A DNA stretch of 37,933 bases from NCBI GenBank assembly GCA_016222905.1, contig JACRPZ010000050.1, positions 1-37,933 on the forward strand, given 5' to 3'. Both the position numbers and the translations under genes were made by a program. The notes under the pieces are model-generated. The model ran no database searches. It was not told the origin of the DNA and worked only from the letters and a program-made list of their open reading frames with translations. Shown here piece by piece: positions 1 to 8,107 of the stretch (its first letter is position 1; the number at the start of each line of letters is the position of its first letter). Origin of the DNA: Nitrospirota bacterium (lineage in GTDB: Bacteria; Nitrospirota; Thermodesulfovibrionia; UBA6902).

Positions 1-73
1 AGCAAGAGTTATACAGATTGAACGCTCAAAAACGATCTCCAAAGAAGAAAAAGGCTGCCTGATGAACTATACC

Positions 74-137
74 TTTTGTATAGATTTTTACATGAGGCAA
101 CGTATATCATTTTGTATCGATTCTTATGTGAGGCAAC
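74..137. repeat. Two spaced 28-bp direct repeats
   Basis: Bases 74-101 and 110-137 match at 24 of 28 positions. Both start TTTTGTAT and end TGAGGCAAC, and their period is 36 bp. They lie just outside the guaA 3'-end copy at 159-205. That position would suit arm-type recombinase or excisionase sites beside an attachment core, but this role is inference. The repeat is visible; no protein is assigned. Confidence 0.7.
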
Positions 138-158
138 AGGTGAGTGTCGCTTTTCGGT

Positions 159-205
159 TACTCCCGGGCTATAGTGCCGGGAGGTTTGGAGATCATATCG
201 AATAC
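159..205 (-). pseudogene. Decayed duplicate of guaA 3' end (att-like)
   Basis: This segment aligns without gaps to the end of intact guaA at 3029-3075, with 40 of 47 bases identical, including an exact 18-bp run (174-191 versus 3044-3061). On the minus strand it reads VFDMISKPPGTIARE-stop in the same frame, against [15 protein letters not shown]-stop in the real gene. Nothing further upstream of GuaA is present. Direct-repeat copies of a gene 3' end on both sides of accessory genes are what site-specific integration leaves behind, and the guaA 3' end is a known island insertion site. No integrase is visible here. Confidence 0.8.
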
Positions 206-347
206 AAAATTTTCAAAAAAAATACTGCCTTTTTCCCTTGACAATACACATATCACGGCTATATTATTCTTATAATACTATTTTTTCTTAGCTGAAAATT
301 TTAAATACAATTCAGCACAGGATAAAACAGATGGCATCAGGCTTGCT

Positions 348-363
348 CAGTCAGTCAGTCAGT
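348..363. repeat. CAGT tetranucleotide repeat, 4 units
   Basis: Four perfect tandem CAGT units lie in non-coding DNA between the guaA relic and the terminator hairpin. This is a simple microsatellite. No gene is altered by its length. Confidence 0.8.
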
Positions 364-396
364 TTTGCCCCTTAGCAGAAAAAAACATTTCACAGT

Positions 397-442
397 ATAG
401 AGGCATGGAGTCCTTTTTGGGACGCCATGCCTCTATTGTTTT
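397..442 (+). terminator. Strong rho-independent terminator hairpin
   Basis: ATAGAGGCATGG (397-408) pairs perfectly with 425-436. An inner GTCC/GGAC pair (410-413 with 420-423) extends the stem across one A/G mismatch. A T-rich tail (437-442) follows on the plus strand, and an A-rich tract precedes the stem, so it may act in both directions. No gene that it would serve is visible to its left inside the window. Confidence 0.75.
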
Positions 443-521
443 CTGAGGATGGTGTGGTGAATTTAAGAAGGCAGAGCGAGGGATGGATAAAGAGTGTGCG
501 GGGAAGTAACAACCACCCCTG

Positions 522-545
522 CCCCTCCTTAAAACCAAGGAGGGG
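522..545. repeat. GC-rich hairpin before first DUF1566 gene
   Basis: CCCCTCCTT (522-530) and AAGGAGGGG (537-545) form a perfect 9-bp stem with a 6-nt loop, ending about 20 nt before the ribosome binding site of the gene at 577. It could be a terminator, an attenuator or a small palindromic repeat. The T-run at 557-562 follows with a gap of about 11 nt, so terminator strength is uncertain. Confidence 0.6.
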
Positions 546-576
546 AGTTTAGATGATTTTTTAAATGGAGGTATAT

Positions 577-1269
577 ATGAAGAGATTGATATTTGGAAGT
601 AAAAGCACCCCGCCTGATTCAGGAGGGGTGTTCGAAGTTTCGGGACGGGGTGGTAAGTGGTTGTTGCTCTTCTGCACTGTGGTTCTGCTGCTCTCCGGTA
701 CTGCCAATGCCTTCAATCTTCCCGACACAGGGCAGACGAAATGCTATCAAAGCGTCAGCCCTTTTGCTGAGATCCCCTGCGCCGGAACAGGTCAGGACGG
801 GGCGTACAACATTAACCCGATGAGTTTCACGAACAACGGCAACGGAACGATAACAGACAACAACACGGGACTGATGTGGCAGAAGTGCAGTGTCGGACAG
901 AACAACGATTCAACTTGCAGCGGCACGGCCCAGTATTACAACTGGTATAGGGCTTCGGGCACATATCACGCGACGTATAATCCATCTTCACAGTATGTCT
1001 GCGGTGAGAGGACGACAGGCGGTTACACAGACTGGCGTCTGCCGTCCAAGAAGGAACTGATAACGATTGTGGATTATTCAATCCCATATCCGGGACCGAC
1101 AATAAATACAACATATTTTCCGAATACAGTAGCGTCCGCCTACTGGTCGTCTACTACCTACGCCTACTATCCGAGCTTCGCGTGGTACGTGGGCTTCTCC
1201 AATGGCTACGTCTTCATCAACTATAAGTACTATAGCCACTACGTGCGGTGTGTTCGGGGCGGACAGTGA
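577..1269 (+). CDS. Secreted DUF1566 protein with DGR-type variable C-terminus
   Basis: This is a 230-residue DUF1566 (Lcl C-terminal-like, C-type-lectin-fold relative) protein, probably a surface or secreted binding protein. I chose ATG 577 over ATG 565 because the GGAGG at 567-571 sits correctly before it. A hydrophobic segment (about residues 29-46, LLLF to ANA) looks like a signal peptide. It is preceded by an unusual charged and Pro/Gly-rich stretch encoded by a palindrome (606-630). Family motifs include NNGNGT, TGLMW and TDWRLP. The last 41 codons (1144-1266, TGG to CAG) match the paralogue at 1645. Fourteen codons differ between 1174 and 1239, always in base 1 or 2 and never in base 3, as expected for adenine-directed DGR mutagenesis. 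The ligand is unknown. Confidence 0.85.
   Translation: MKRLIFGSKSTPPDSGGVFEVSGRGGKWLLLFCTVVLLLSGTANAFNLPDTGQTKCYQSVSPFAEIPCAGTGQDGAYNINPMSFTNNGNGTITDNNTGLMWQKCSVGQNNDSTCSGTAQYYNWYRASGTYHATYNPSSQYVCGERTTGGYTDWRLPSKKELITIVDYSIPYPGPTINTTYFPNTVASAYWSSTTYAYYPSFAWYVGFSNGYVFINYKYYSHYVRCVRGGQ
606..630 (+). repeat. Palindrome inside signal-peptide region
   Basis: CACCCC (606-611) pairs with GGGGTG (625-630), and CCTGA (613-617) with TCAGG (619-623). The hairpin is translated in frame as STPPDSGGV, between the basic start and the hydrophobic core of the signal peptide of the gene at 577. This resembles a palindromic repeat inserted into a coding region. The parallel gene at 1645 lacks it and has a normal short n-region. 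Confidence 0.6.
1144..1266 (+). repeat. DGR-like variable region 1
   Basis: This 41-codon segment corresponds codon for codon to 1963-2085. Fourteen codons differ non-synonymously by 19 substitutions, all at first or second positions. Every variable codon ends in C or T, and the third base is the same in both copies. Each is derivable from an AAC or AAT template codon. Only two synonymous third-base differences (GCC/GCA, GGC/GGA) lie outside the variable codons. The constant end encodes YVRCVRGGQ. I see no template repeat in the window. Confidence 0.85.
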
Positions 1270-1289
1270 GGAACGGCAGAGGAACAGCG

Positions 1290-1429
1290 CAATAGAGCAG
1301 TAGCACAGTAGAGCAGTAGAACGGCCGGAAGGACAAAAGATAACGAAATGGAGTACAACAGAAGACAAGAACAACAGAGCAGCAGGTCAGTAGTTTTTAC
1401 TGCTGCTCTATTGCTCTACTGGTCTATTG
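1290..1429. repeat. Inverted pair of 8-bp unit arrays (CARTAGAG)
   Basis: This fills most of the 375-bp gap between the two DUF1566 genes. On the plus strand 1290-1321 is four octamers (CAATAGAG, CAGTAGCA, CAGTAGAG, CAGTAGAA). From 1406 to 1429 the same unit runs on the opposite strand (CTCTATTG, CTCTACTG, GTCTATTG). The facing arrays can pair, and an additional 10-bp stem (1376-1385 with 1400-1409) lies at the inner edge. No gene is seen in the gap. The stretch 1430-1633 shows nothing further that I recognise. Confidence 0.7.
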
Positions 1430-1644
1430 ATCTGGGCATCAGGATTAACTTATGATGGCTAATAACTTTGACAGAGAGGTGACTTTGACGCCGTTAACGG
1501 CGGCCACGCTTTGCCGCCCTGACTTCTTTTATTGCTTCAGAGATGTAAGCTTCAATCTCTTCCGGGGAGAATTTTGCGGTTTGTTTATGTAATGATGGAA
1601 TAAATATAAATAGATATAAACTGACTATATACAGGGAGGGATTT

Positions 1645-2853
1645 ATGAGGAGAAAGATATTTTTTATTTTGGTTGCGGCGCTGTGGCTCTGCTGCTCTGC
1701 CGCGCTATCCTTTGCCGCGCCTTTCACGAACAACGGCAACGGGACGGTGACTGATAATCAAACGGGACTTGTGTGGCAGCAGTCAGAGCCGGGATATATG
1801 ACATGGGGTCCTGCTCTTTCGTACTGTAACGGGCTTTCCCTCGGAGGCAGGACTGACTGGCGTTTGCCGAACATAAAGGAACTTGAGTCCTTAACAGACG
1901 ATACGAGATATAACCCTGCTATAGATATCAATTACTTTCCGAATGCACATGCGTCCTACTACTGGTCGTCTACTACCTACGCATACTATCCGAACCTCGC
2001 GTGGGACGTGGACTTCTTCGATGGCCACGTCGACTACGGCAGTAAGGGCGATAGCTACTACGTGCGGTGTGTTCGGGGAGGACAGTCTGGGTCATTTGGT
2101 AATTTAGTAACCTACTACTACAACAGCATCCTTAACAGGGCACCTGAGCCCGGGGGAGCAGAGGGCTGGACATCAGAGATAGAGCGAATTGACTTGCTTG
2201 GCATAGATATAAAAGAGGGATTCATAGCCCTTGGCAAGCTCTTCCTAAACTCAGGAGAGTATCTGAATATGAATACAACAGATGATGCATATGTTATAGA
2301 TCTGTATGAGACCTTCCTCGGCAGGACACCGTCACAGTCAGAAGCGGATTACTGGGCAGGTGAGCTTTCAGGCGGATTAACACGAAACCTCTTATTAAAC
2401 TACTTCATATTCAGTCAGGAGTTCAGGCAATACATGACTGGCATATTCGGCGACACAACAGTAAGGCCTGAGCATAACCTTGTAAATGACCTCTACAGGG
2501 GATTTCTGAGCAGGCTGCCTGACGACGCCGGGTTCAACTACTTACTTGGAGAGATGCAGACAGCTCAGTGCAGTGGTAATGCTCAGGCGATAAGAGACCT
2601 AACCAGTCAGATGGCATTAAACTTTCTTAACAGTCAGGAGTACGCGGACAGGAATACGAGCAACAGCGAGTATATAGAAGACCTGTATAACGGGATACTC
2701 AGAAGAGGCGCGGAGCTTGCGAGTTACCAGGCATGGCTTGGAGCGCTCAACGGAGGCGCCTATACAAGGGCGGAGATGCTGCAGCTTTTTGTGAACTCAG
2801 CGGAGTTTCAGGCAAGGGTGCAACAGGTCATTGATGCGGGGTGCAGCCCTTAA
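1645..2853 (+). CDS. Secreted DUF1566-DUF4214 protein with internal DGR-type variable region
   Basis: A 402-residue secreted protein. ATG 1645 follows a clear AGGGAGG. Residues 1-25 form a signal peptide ending AALSFAA. Residues 26-147 are a DUF1566 domain (NNGNGTVT, TGLVWQ, TDWRLP) closely related to the gene at 577. The variable region (1963-2085) ends in YVRCVRGGQ. Unlike most DGR targets the protein then continues. Residues about 153-400 contain four DUF4214-like helical repeats (YYNSILNR, LYETFLGR, LYRGFLSR, LYNGILRR), a type seen in secreted or S-layer-associated proteins. The likely role is a surface-displayed binding protein with a diversified ligand face and a helical attachment region. 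Partner and ligand are unknown. Confidence 0.85.
   Translation: MRRKIFFILVAALWLCCSAALSFAAPFTNNGNGTVTDNQTGLVWQQSEPGYMTWGPALSYCNGLSLGGRTDWRLPNIKELESLTDDTRYNPAIDINYFPNAHASYYWSSTTYAYYPNLAWDVDFFDGHVDYGSKGDSYYVRCVRGGQSGSFGNLVTYYYNSILNRAPEPGGAEGWTSEIERIDLLGIDIKEGFIALGKLFLNSGEYLNMNTTDDAYVIDLYETFLGRTPSQSEADYWAGELSGGLTRNLLLNYFIFSQEFRQYMTGIFGDTTVRPEHNLVNDLYRGFLSRLPDDAGFNYLLGEMQTAQCSGNAQAIRDLTSQMALNFLNSQEYADRNTSNSEYIEDLYNGILRRGAELASYQAWLGALNGGAYTRAEMLQLFVNSAEFQARVQQVIDAGCSP
1963..2085 (+). repeat. DGR-like variable region 2
   Basis: Partner of 1144-1266. Its variable codons (1993-2058) are AAC, CTC, GAC, GAC, TTC, GAT, CAC, GAC, TAC, GGC, AGT, GGC, GAT and TAC. These face AGC, TTC, TAC, GGC, TCC, AAT, TAC, TTC, ATC, AAC, TAT, TAC, TAT and CAC in copy 1. 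The intervening codons (GCG TGG, GTG, GGC, GTC, AAG and the GTG CGG TGT GTT CGG end) are identical. The region is internal to the protein rather than at its C-terminus. Confidence 0.85.
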
Positions 2854-2890
2854 CCGGACACTGCCTCATTTTTGTAATGAACAAAAAAGA

Positions 2891-2946
2891 GGGAAGTACG
2901 TGCAGTCTTTGCAGTACATGCAGTCTTTGCAGTACTTCCCTTTTGT
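2891..2946 (+). terminator. Hairpin of 9-bp repeats, likely terminator
   Basis: GGGAAGTAC (2891-2899) and GTACTTCCC (2932-2940) form a perfect 9-bp stem followed by TTTTGTT, with an A-rich tract before it. Between and into the arms run four 9-mers from 2901 to 2936 (TGCAGTCTT, TGCAGTACA, TGCAGTCTT, TGCAGTACT). It lies 37 bp after the stop of the DUF1566-DUF4214 gene and probably ends that transcript. Because guaA converges on it from the other side, it may serve both directions. Confidence 0.65.
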
Positions 2947-3027
2947 TCTTGAAAAGGATAGAATTTAAAAAACCGCTTCGCCAAAGAGAGGGGGGAGATT
3001 ATTCGACAGGCGATATATTAAAGACCG

Positions 3028-4566
3028 CTACTCCCATTCAATCGTGCCGGGAGGTTTGGAGCTTATATCGAATACGACCCTGTTTACGCCTGTAACTTCG
3101 TTGATTATCCTGTTTGAGATTATTCCAAGCAGATCATACGGCAGCTTTGACCAGTCAGCGGTCATCCCGTCGAGGCTGTTCACCGCTCTTACGGCAATGA
3201 CATTCTCATAAGTCCTCTCATCGCCCATAACACCTACGGTCTTTATAGGCAAAAGGACTGCAAATGCCTGCCAGATGCTGTTATAGAGCCCTGCCTTCTT
3301 TATCTCCTCTATGACTATGGCATCTGCTTTTCTGAGTATTTCACATCTTTCGGGTGTGACTTCCCCGATGACCCTTATCGCAAGACCGGGGCCCGGAAAG
3401 GGATGCCGGTTGAGTATATCTTCAGGCATCCCAAGTTCTCTCCCAAGCGCCCTAACTTCATCCTTAAAGAGCTCGCGCAATGGTTCAACAAGTGCAAGCT
3501 TCATATTATCCAGAAGGCCTCCGACATTATGGTGGCTCTTTATAATAGCCGAGGGACCTTTGAATGAGGTGCTTTCAATAACATCGGGATACAATGTGCC
3601 CTGCGCAAGAAATTTTACGCCTTTGATCTTCTTTGCCTGAGCCTCAAAGACCCTGATGAATTCATTGCCGATGATCTTTCTCTTTTTTTCAGGGTCGCTG
3701 ACACCCTTGAGTTTGCCGAGGAACCTTTTTGATTCATCAACGCAGATTATGTTCATGCGGAAGTGTTTCTTAAGTGTCTCTTCAACCTTTGTTGCCTCGC
3801 CGGTTCTCAACACGCCGTTATCAACGAAGACGCAGGTGAGCTGCTTCTTTACTGCCCTGTGCATCAGGACTGCTGTAACTGCCGAGTCCACGCCGCCGCT
3901 TATGGCGCAGACAACCTTGCTTTTTCCCACCTTCTTCTTTATATCCCTTGTCGCAGACTCAATAAAGGATTCCATTGTCCATCCGGCTCTGCATTTGCAA
4001 ACCTTGAAAATGAAGTTCTTCAGCATCTCTTTGCCGTACTCGGTATGTACAACCTCCGGATGAAACTGGAATGCGAAGAAACTCCTCTTCTTATCAGCCA
4101 TCGCAGCAACAGGTGAATTATCGGTGCACGCAATAGGCTCAAAGCCGGAAGGCCTGCGAAGGATCTTGTCGCCGTGACTCATCCAGACAACTTTGTTTTG
4201 AGGGATGCTCTTAAATAGATCTTTTCTATCAGCAATCTTAAGGACAGCCCTGCCATACTCGCGTTTACTGCTTCTGGCGACCTTTCCGCCGAAGACTTGC
4301 GCCATTAACTGCATGCCGTAACATATGCCGAGAACAGGGACCCCCAGCTCAAAAATCCTCTTGTCAGGAATAGGGGCGTTCTTTTCATAGATGCTTGAGG
4401 GGCCGCCTGAGAGGATTATCCCTTTGGGCGAAAAAGCCTTGATGCTGTCAAACGGGGCATTATACGGCAGTATCTCCGAGTAGACATGATTCTCCCTTAT
4501 GCGCCTTGCTATAAGCTGCGTATATTGTGAGCCAAAATCCAGGACTAATACATTCTCTTCATGCAT
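3028..4566 (-). CDS. guaA: GMP synthase (glutamine-hydrolysing)
   Basis: Makes GMP from XMP, glutamine and ATP in the cytoplasm. The 512 residues are normal full length. The N-terminal class I glutamine amidotransferase has the triad Cys82 (GICYGMQ) with His169 and Glu171 (FHPE). The ATP pyrophosphatase domain begins near residue 215 with the P-loop SGGVDS (223-228). The C-terminal dimerisation domain ends in KPPGTIEWE. It lies 4 bp after guaB on the same strand, so the two are surely one operon feeding IMP to GMP. Its last 47 bp, including the stop, are the intact copy of the direct repeat whose decayed partner is at 159-205. Its stop faces the DUF1566 block convergently. Confidence 0.98.
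   Translation of the reverse strand: MHEENVLVLDFGSQYTQLIARRIRENHVYSEILPYNAPFDSIKAFSPKGIILSGGPSSIYEKNAPIPDKRIFELGVPVLGICYGMQLMAQVFGGKVARSSKREYGRAVLKIADRKDLFKSIPQNKVVWMSHGDKILRRPSGFEPIACTDNSPVAAMADKKRSFFAFQFHPEVVHTEYGKEMLKNFIFKVCKCRAGWTMESFIESATRDIKKKVGKSKVVCAISGGVDSAVTAVLMHRAVKKQLTCVFVDNGVLRTGEATKVEETLKKHFRMNIICVDESKRFLGKLKGVSDPEKKRKIIGNEFIRVFEAQAKKIKGVKFLAQGTLYPDVIESTSFKGPSAIIKSHHNVGGLLDNMKLALVEPLRELFKDEVRALGRELGMPEDILNRHPFPGPGLAIRVIGEVTPERCEILRKADAIVIEEIKKAGLYNSIWQAFAVLLPIKTVGVMGDERTYENVIAVRAVNSLDGMTADWSKLPYDLLGIISNRIINEVTGVNRVVFDISSKPPGTIEWE
3029..3075. repeat. Intact guaA 3'-end repeat (att-like)
   Basis: This is the functional member of the direct-repeat pair with 159-205 (40 of 47 identical, same orientation). 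Together the two copies bracket about 2.8 kb of accessory DNA holding the two DUF1566 genes. An island entering at the 3' end of guaA would keep guaA whole on one side and leave a partial copy on the other, which is what is seen. Confidence 0.75.
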
Positions 4567-4570
4567 ATCG

Positions 4571-6146
<1,576 letters not shown>

Positions 6147-6151
<5 letters not shown>

Positions 6152-7127
6152 TGTTTAAAGTTATCTCTATGTAAGCCGTTTCCCTTAGCTCTTTTATCCA
6201 TTCATCAAGCTTCAAATTGAAAGCCTCTTCAAAAAGAATGCTCTTTATCTCTTCCCTCGCCTTCCCGACATCGGCACCTGTTCTATCCACAACTTTTATG
6301 ATATGAAGCCCCGCAGAGCTCCAGAACGGCTTGCTGTTTTCACCCGGCTTCAGCGAAAATGCAGCCCCTTCAACCTCTTTAAACAATCCGCCCCGCTTAA
6401 TATATCCAATGTCCCATACGGATTCTCTGTCGGGATTTTCCGAGTATTCGGCTGCAAGCTTCGCAAAATCCTCGCCCTTCTGAATCCTCTGTATTATATC
6501 CTGCGCCTTTGCTTCAATAGCAGCCTTCTTTGAATCATCTGCCGGTAAGGCAAAGAATATCTGCATTATCCTCACCTTCTCATCTTTCTGAAACTTTCCT
6601 ATATTGGCTTTGTAATACTCTTCAATAGCTTTATCAGAGATAAACACCTTTGATTTCACATTATAATTTATGACCTTTAATAAGAGTATCTGATCCGAAA
6701 GGTTTGTCCTGTACTCTTGCAGCGTAAGGCCTTCTTTTCTCAGGGAGTTATCCAATGTTTCATCTGTAAGATTATATTTCCTTTTAATATCATTAACAGC
6801 ATCATCTACTTCAGAAGCGCTCACATTAAACCTCATTTTCCGTGCCTCCTGAAGTTGAAGCTTCATATCAATTAATTTATTAAGAAAAGGCTTCTCAAGC
6901 TCTTTTATCTTCTTCTCCCGCTCCTCACCGGTAAGGCCTGACAGAAGTTCCCGTGAGTCAAGCTCTATCGCTTTCCTTAATTCGCTCCATGTTATTATCT
7001 CGTCATTCACAGCCGCGACAACCCTGTCTAGCAAAACAGCGCCATCAGATTTCCCGGCTGTAAGCAGGTTTCCGGCAAGCAATAGGATTAAAACAGAGGC
7101 AAAACTTAAAAACCGTTTCTTCATCAT
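6147..7127 (-). CDS. SurA-like periplasmic peptidylprolyl isomerase
   Basis: A 326-residue exported foldase or chaperone of the SurA/PpiC type, expected to help outer-membrane protein maturation. Residues 1-30 are a signal peptide (LILLLAGNLL core). Residues about 31-165 match the SurA N-terminal chaperone region (VVAAVNDEIIT). Residues about 178-280 form one parvulin domain (RIMQIFFAL, YSENPDRE, GYIKRGG, FSLKPGE, GLHIIKV). E. coli SurA has two parvulin domains and is longer, so this is a one-rotamase family member. It could also be a PrsA/PpiD-type protein. It precedes guaBA on the same strand. Its stop lies inside a heptamer array. Confidence 0.85.
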
Positions 7128-7344
7128 ATAAATTTCCTGAATGTAACGTTTTCCTTAACTACCTGTAGAATCAGAATTTTTAAGATATCAGTGCTGGCAA
7201 GCAAGATAATAAGTAAAGGAAATTATGCCATTCTCCGGCGTTTTAATCAAGTCAGGGAGGTTTATGGAAGGGGGCTTAATCGGCAGGTGATTTGCTTTAG
7301 AAAAAAATTGCTCTCGGTAACCGGCGTTCCATTCACAGATAATT

Positions 7345-7653
7345 TCACCTTTGTTCTTTTTCCCATAATGTCTTTAAGTCTCTCCTCCCATGGATAAGAC
7401 CCAAAATATCAACACGTACTTCTTCAACATGGTAAATAAGACGATAATTCTTTATGAAAAGTTCACGGATAGAAGGATTTGACAACTCAGGAACAAGACG
7501 GCCTCGTTCTGAAAATTCATTTAGGGAGCGGCTTGCTTCACGGACTTCTATAACAAATGATGCCGCATAAAAAGTGGAATCTTTTGCAATATAATCGGCA
7601 ATCGTTTCGAGGTCAGCAGTTGCTTCGTAAGACCAGATTACTGTTCGAGCCAT
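7345..7653 (-). CDS. ParE/RelE-family toxin
   Basis: A 102-residue type II toxin of the RelE/ParE superfamily. The small fold is signalled by the pattern WSYEATADLETIADYI, SFVIEVREA, GRLVPEL, IRELFIKNYRLIYHV and ILGLIHGRRDL. It reads more like ParE (a gyrase poison) than RelE, since the conserved Arg in IRELFIKNYR and the C-terminal HGRRDL are ParE-like, but mechanism cannot be settled from sequence alone. Its start overlaps the end of the antitoxin gene by 16 bp, giving translational coupling. It lies between housekeeping genes and beside the ychF-flanked cassette, a typical accessory location. Confidence 0.85.
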   Translation of the reverse strand: MARTVIWSYEATADLETIADYIAKDSTFYAASFVIEVREASRSLNEFSERGRLVPELSNPSIRELFIKNYRLIYHVEEVRVDILGLIHGRRDLKTLWEKEQR

Positions 7654-7826
7654 TTTGACATCTTTTTCTCAACTTCTTCCTGTGAATAAAAGCGCCCTTC
7701 CTCTATATCTTTTAAGCCGCGTTCAATTTTCTGAAGGACATAAAGATGATATTGAACATCCTCTAAGGTACAATCATCCGGCAAACGATTGAGAAGTTCG
7801 CTCACCTCTTGTTTGGCTGTTTGCAT
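7638..7826 (-). CDS. Antitoxin of the ParE-type pair
   Basis: A 62-residue acidic protein upstream of and overlapping the toxin gene. It is helix-rich (VQYHLYVLQKIERGLKDIEEGR) with a C-terminal segment EEVEKKMSKWL resembling toxin-wrapping tails of small antitoxins. I see no clear N-terminal ribbon-helix-helix or HTH signature, so autoregulation is inferred only from position. A purine-rich AAGGGGGG ribosome site precedes ATG 7826, and a TATAAT-like element sits about 15 bp further up. The family name is uncertain; the role follows from the gene order. Confidence 0.75.
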   Translation of the reverse strand: MQTAKQEVSELLNRLPDDCTLEDVQYHLYVLQKIERGLKDIEEGRFYSQEEVEKKMSKWLEQ

Positions 7827-7956
7827 ATTCGCCCCCCTTCTTTATTAAATTATACAAAATTGACCGTGAATTTAGCTTAATGTTGTGGTTCAGCAGATAC
7901 TGCGATGGCGAGACTTGCGATAAATATTCTCCAGTCCCGTTTTGACAGTGGTCTGG

Positions 7957-7982
7957 AAGTTAATTATATCCCCGTCTTTGAC
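7957..7982 (-). pseudogene. Relic of the ychF 3' end (TGS domain)
   Basis: This 26-bp segment matches 23 of 26 bases of the ychF gene at 10094-10119, in the same orientation. In the matching frame it encodes VKDGDIINF, identical to the end of the YchF TGS domain. No start or other YchF sequence is present; the frame is closed by a stop at 8013-8015 on the N-terminal side. Together with intact ychF it brackets the regulator/reductase/membrane-protein cassette at 8108-10018. The match is short, so I treat it as probable rather than certain. Confidence 0.6.
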
Positions 7983-8033
7983 GGTCCCGCATTCTGTTGT
8001 ATTTAGTAAATTTTACTTTTCAATAATTCCCCC

Positions 8034-8062
8034 TTGACATTGCCGAATTCTTTTGATATAGT
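8034..8062 (+). promoter_or_regulatory. Sigma70-type promoter of the GbsR-like gene
   Basis: A perfect -35 TTGACA (8034-8039), a 17-bp spacer and -10 TATAGT (8057-8062). The -10 lies inside the left arm of the inverted repeat 8051-8096, so a protein bound there would block polymerase. Confidence 0.8.
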
Positions 8063-8096
8063 TTGTTCAGAACTAACTAAACAAACTATATCAAAA
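8051..8096. promoter_or_regulatory. Operator-like inverted repeat, 17-bp arms
   Basis: Bases 8051-8067 and 8080-8096 are perfect reverse complements of 17 bp (left arm begins TTTTGATATAG) with a 12-bp spacer. Centred on A8069 is a second, nested palindrome, GTTC-A-GAAC, extended to an imperfect TAGTTtGTTC-A-GAACtAACTA. The nested form covers the -10 and expected transcription start, as a MarR/GbsR dimer operator would. The long arms could also form an RNA hairpin if transcription starts earlier. Autoregulation is inferred. Confidence 0.7.
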
Positions 8097-8107
8097 AGGA
8101 GGGCGTC

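Larger units (their letters stand above)
1..564. other. Non-coding left edge, repeat-rich
   Basis: No gene recognised. One plus-strand frame is open from base 2 to a stop at 238-240, but its translation resembles nothing I know and it overlaps repeats, so I do not call it. The stretch holds a spaced 28-bp direct repeat (74-137), a decayed copy of the guaA 3' end (159-205), a CAGT x4 microsatellite (348-363), a strong terminator hairpin (397-442) and a GC-rich hairpin (522-545) just before the first gene. Confidence 0.6.

Noticed and set aside
159-205. A functional second guaA gene reading in from the left
   Set aside because: Similarity stops after about 47 bp and the upstream DNA on that strand is unrelated A/T-rich sequence, so only the gene's tail is present.
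1078-1374. 98-codon minus-strand frame across the variable region
   Set aside because: It mirrors the DUF1566 variable region and octamer array; the codon pattern supports only the plus-strand frame.
1290-1429. CRISPR-like array
   Set aside because: The units are 8 bp, degenerate, without spacers and arranged in opposite orientations; no cas genes are present.
2841-3095. Cysteine-rich small plus-strand frame after the DUF1566-DUF4214 gene
   Set aside because: Its CSLCSTCSLC pattern comes from the 9-bp repeats of the terminator, and it runs into the guaA 3' end on the wrong strand.
7191-7397. 68-codon plus-strand frame in the gap before the toxin gene
   Set aside because: No ribosome site, no recognisable family, and it overlaps the toxin gene's 3' end.
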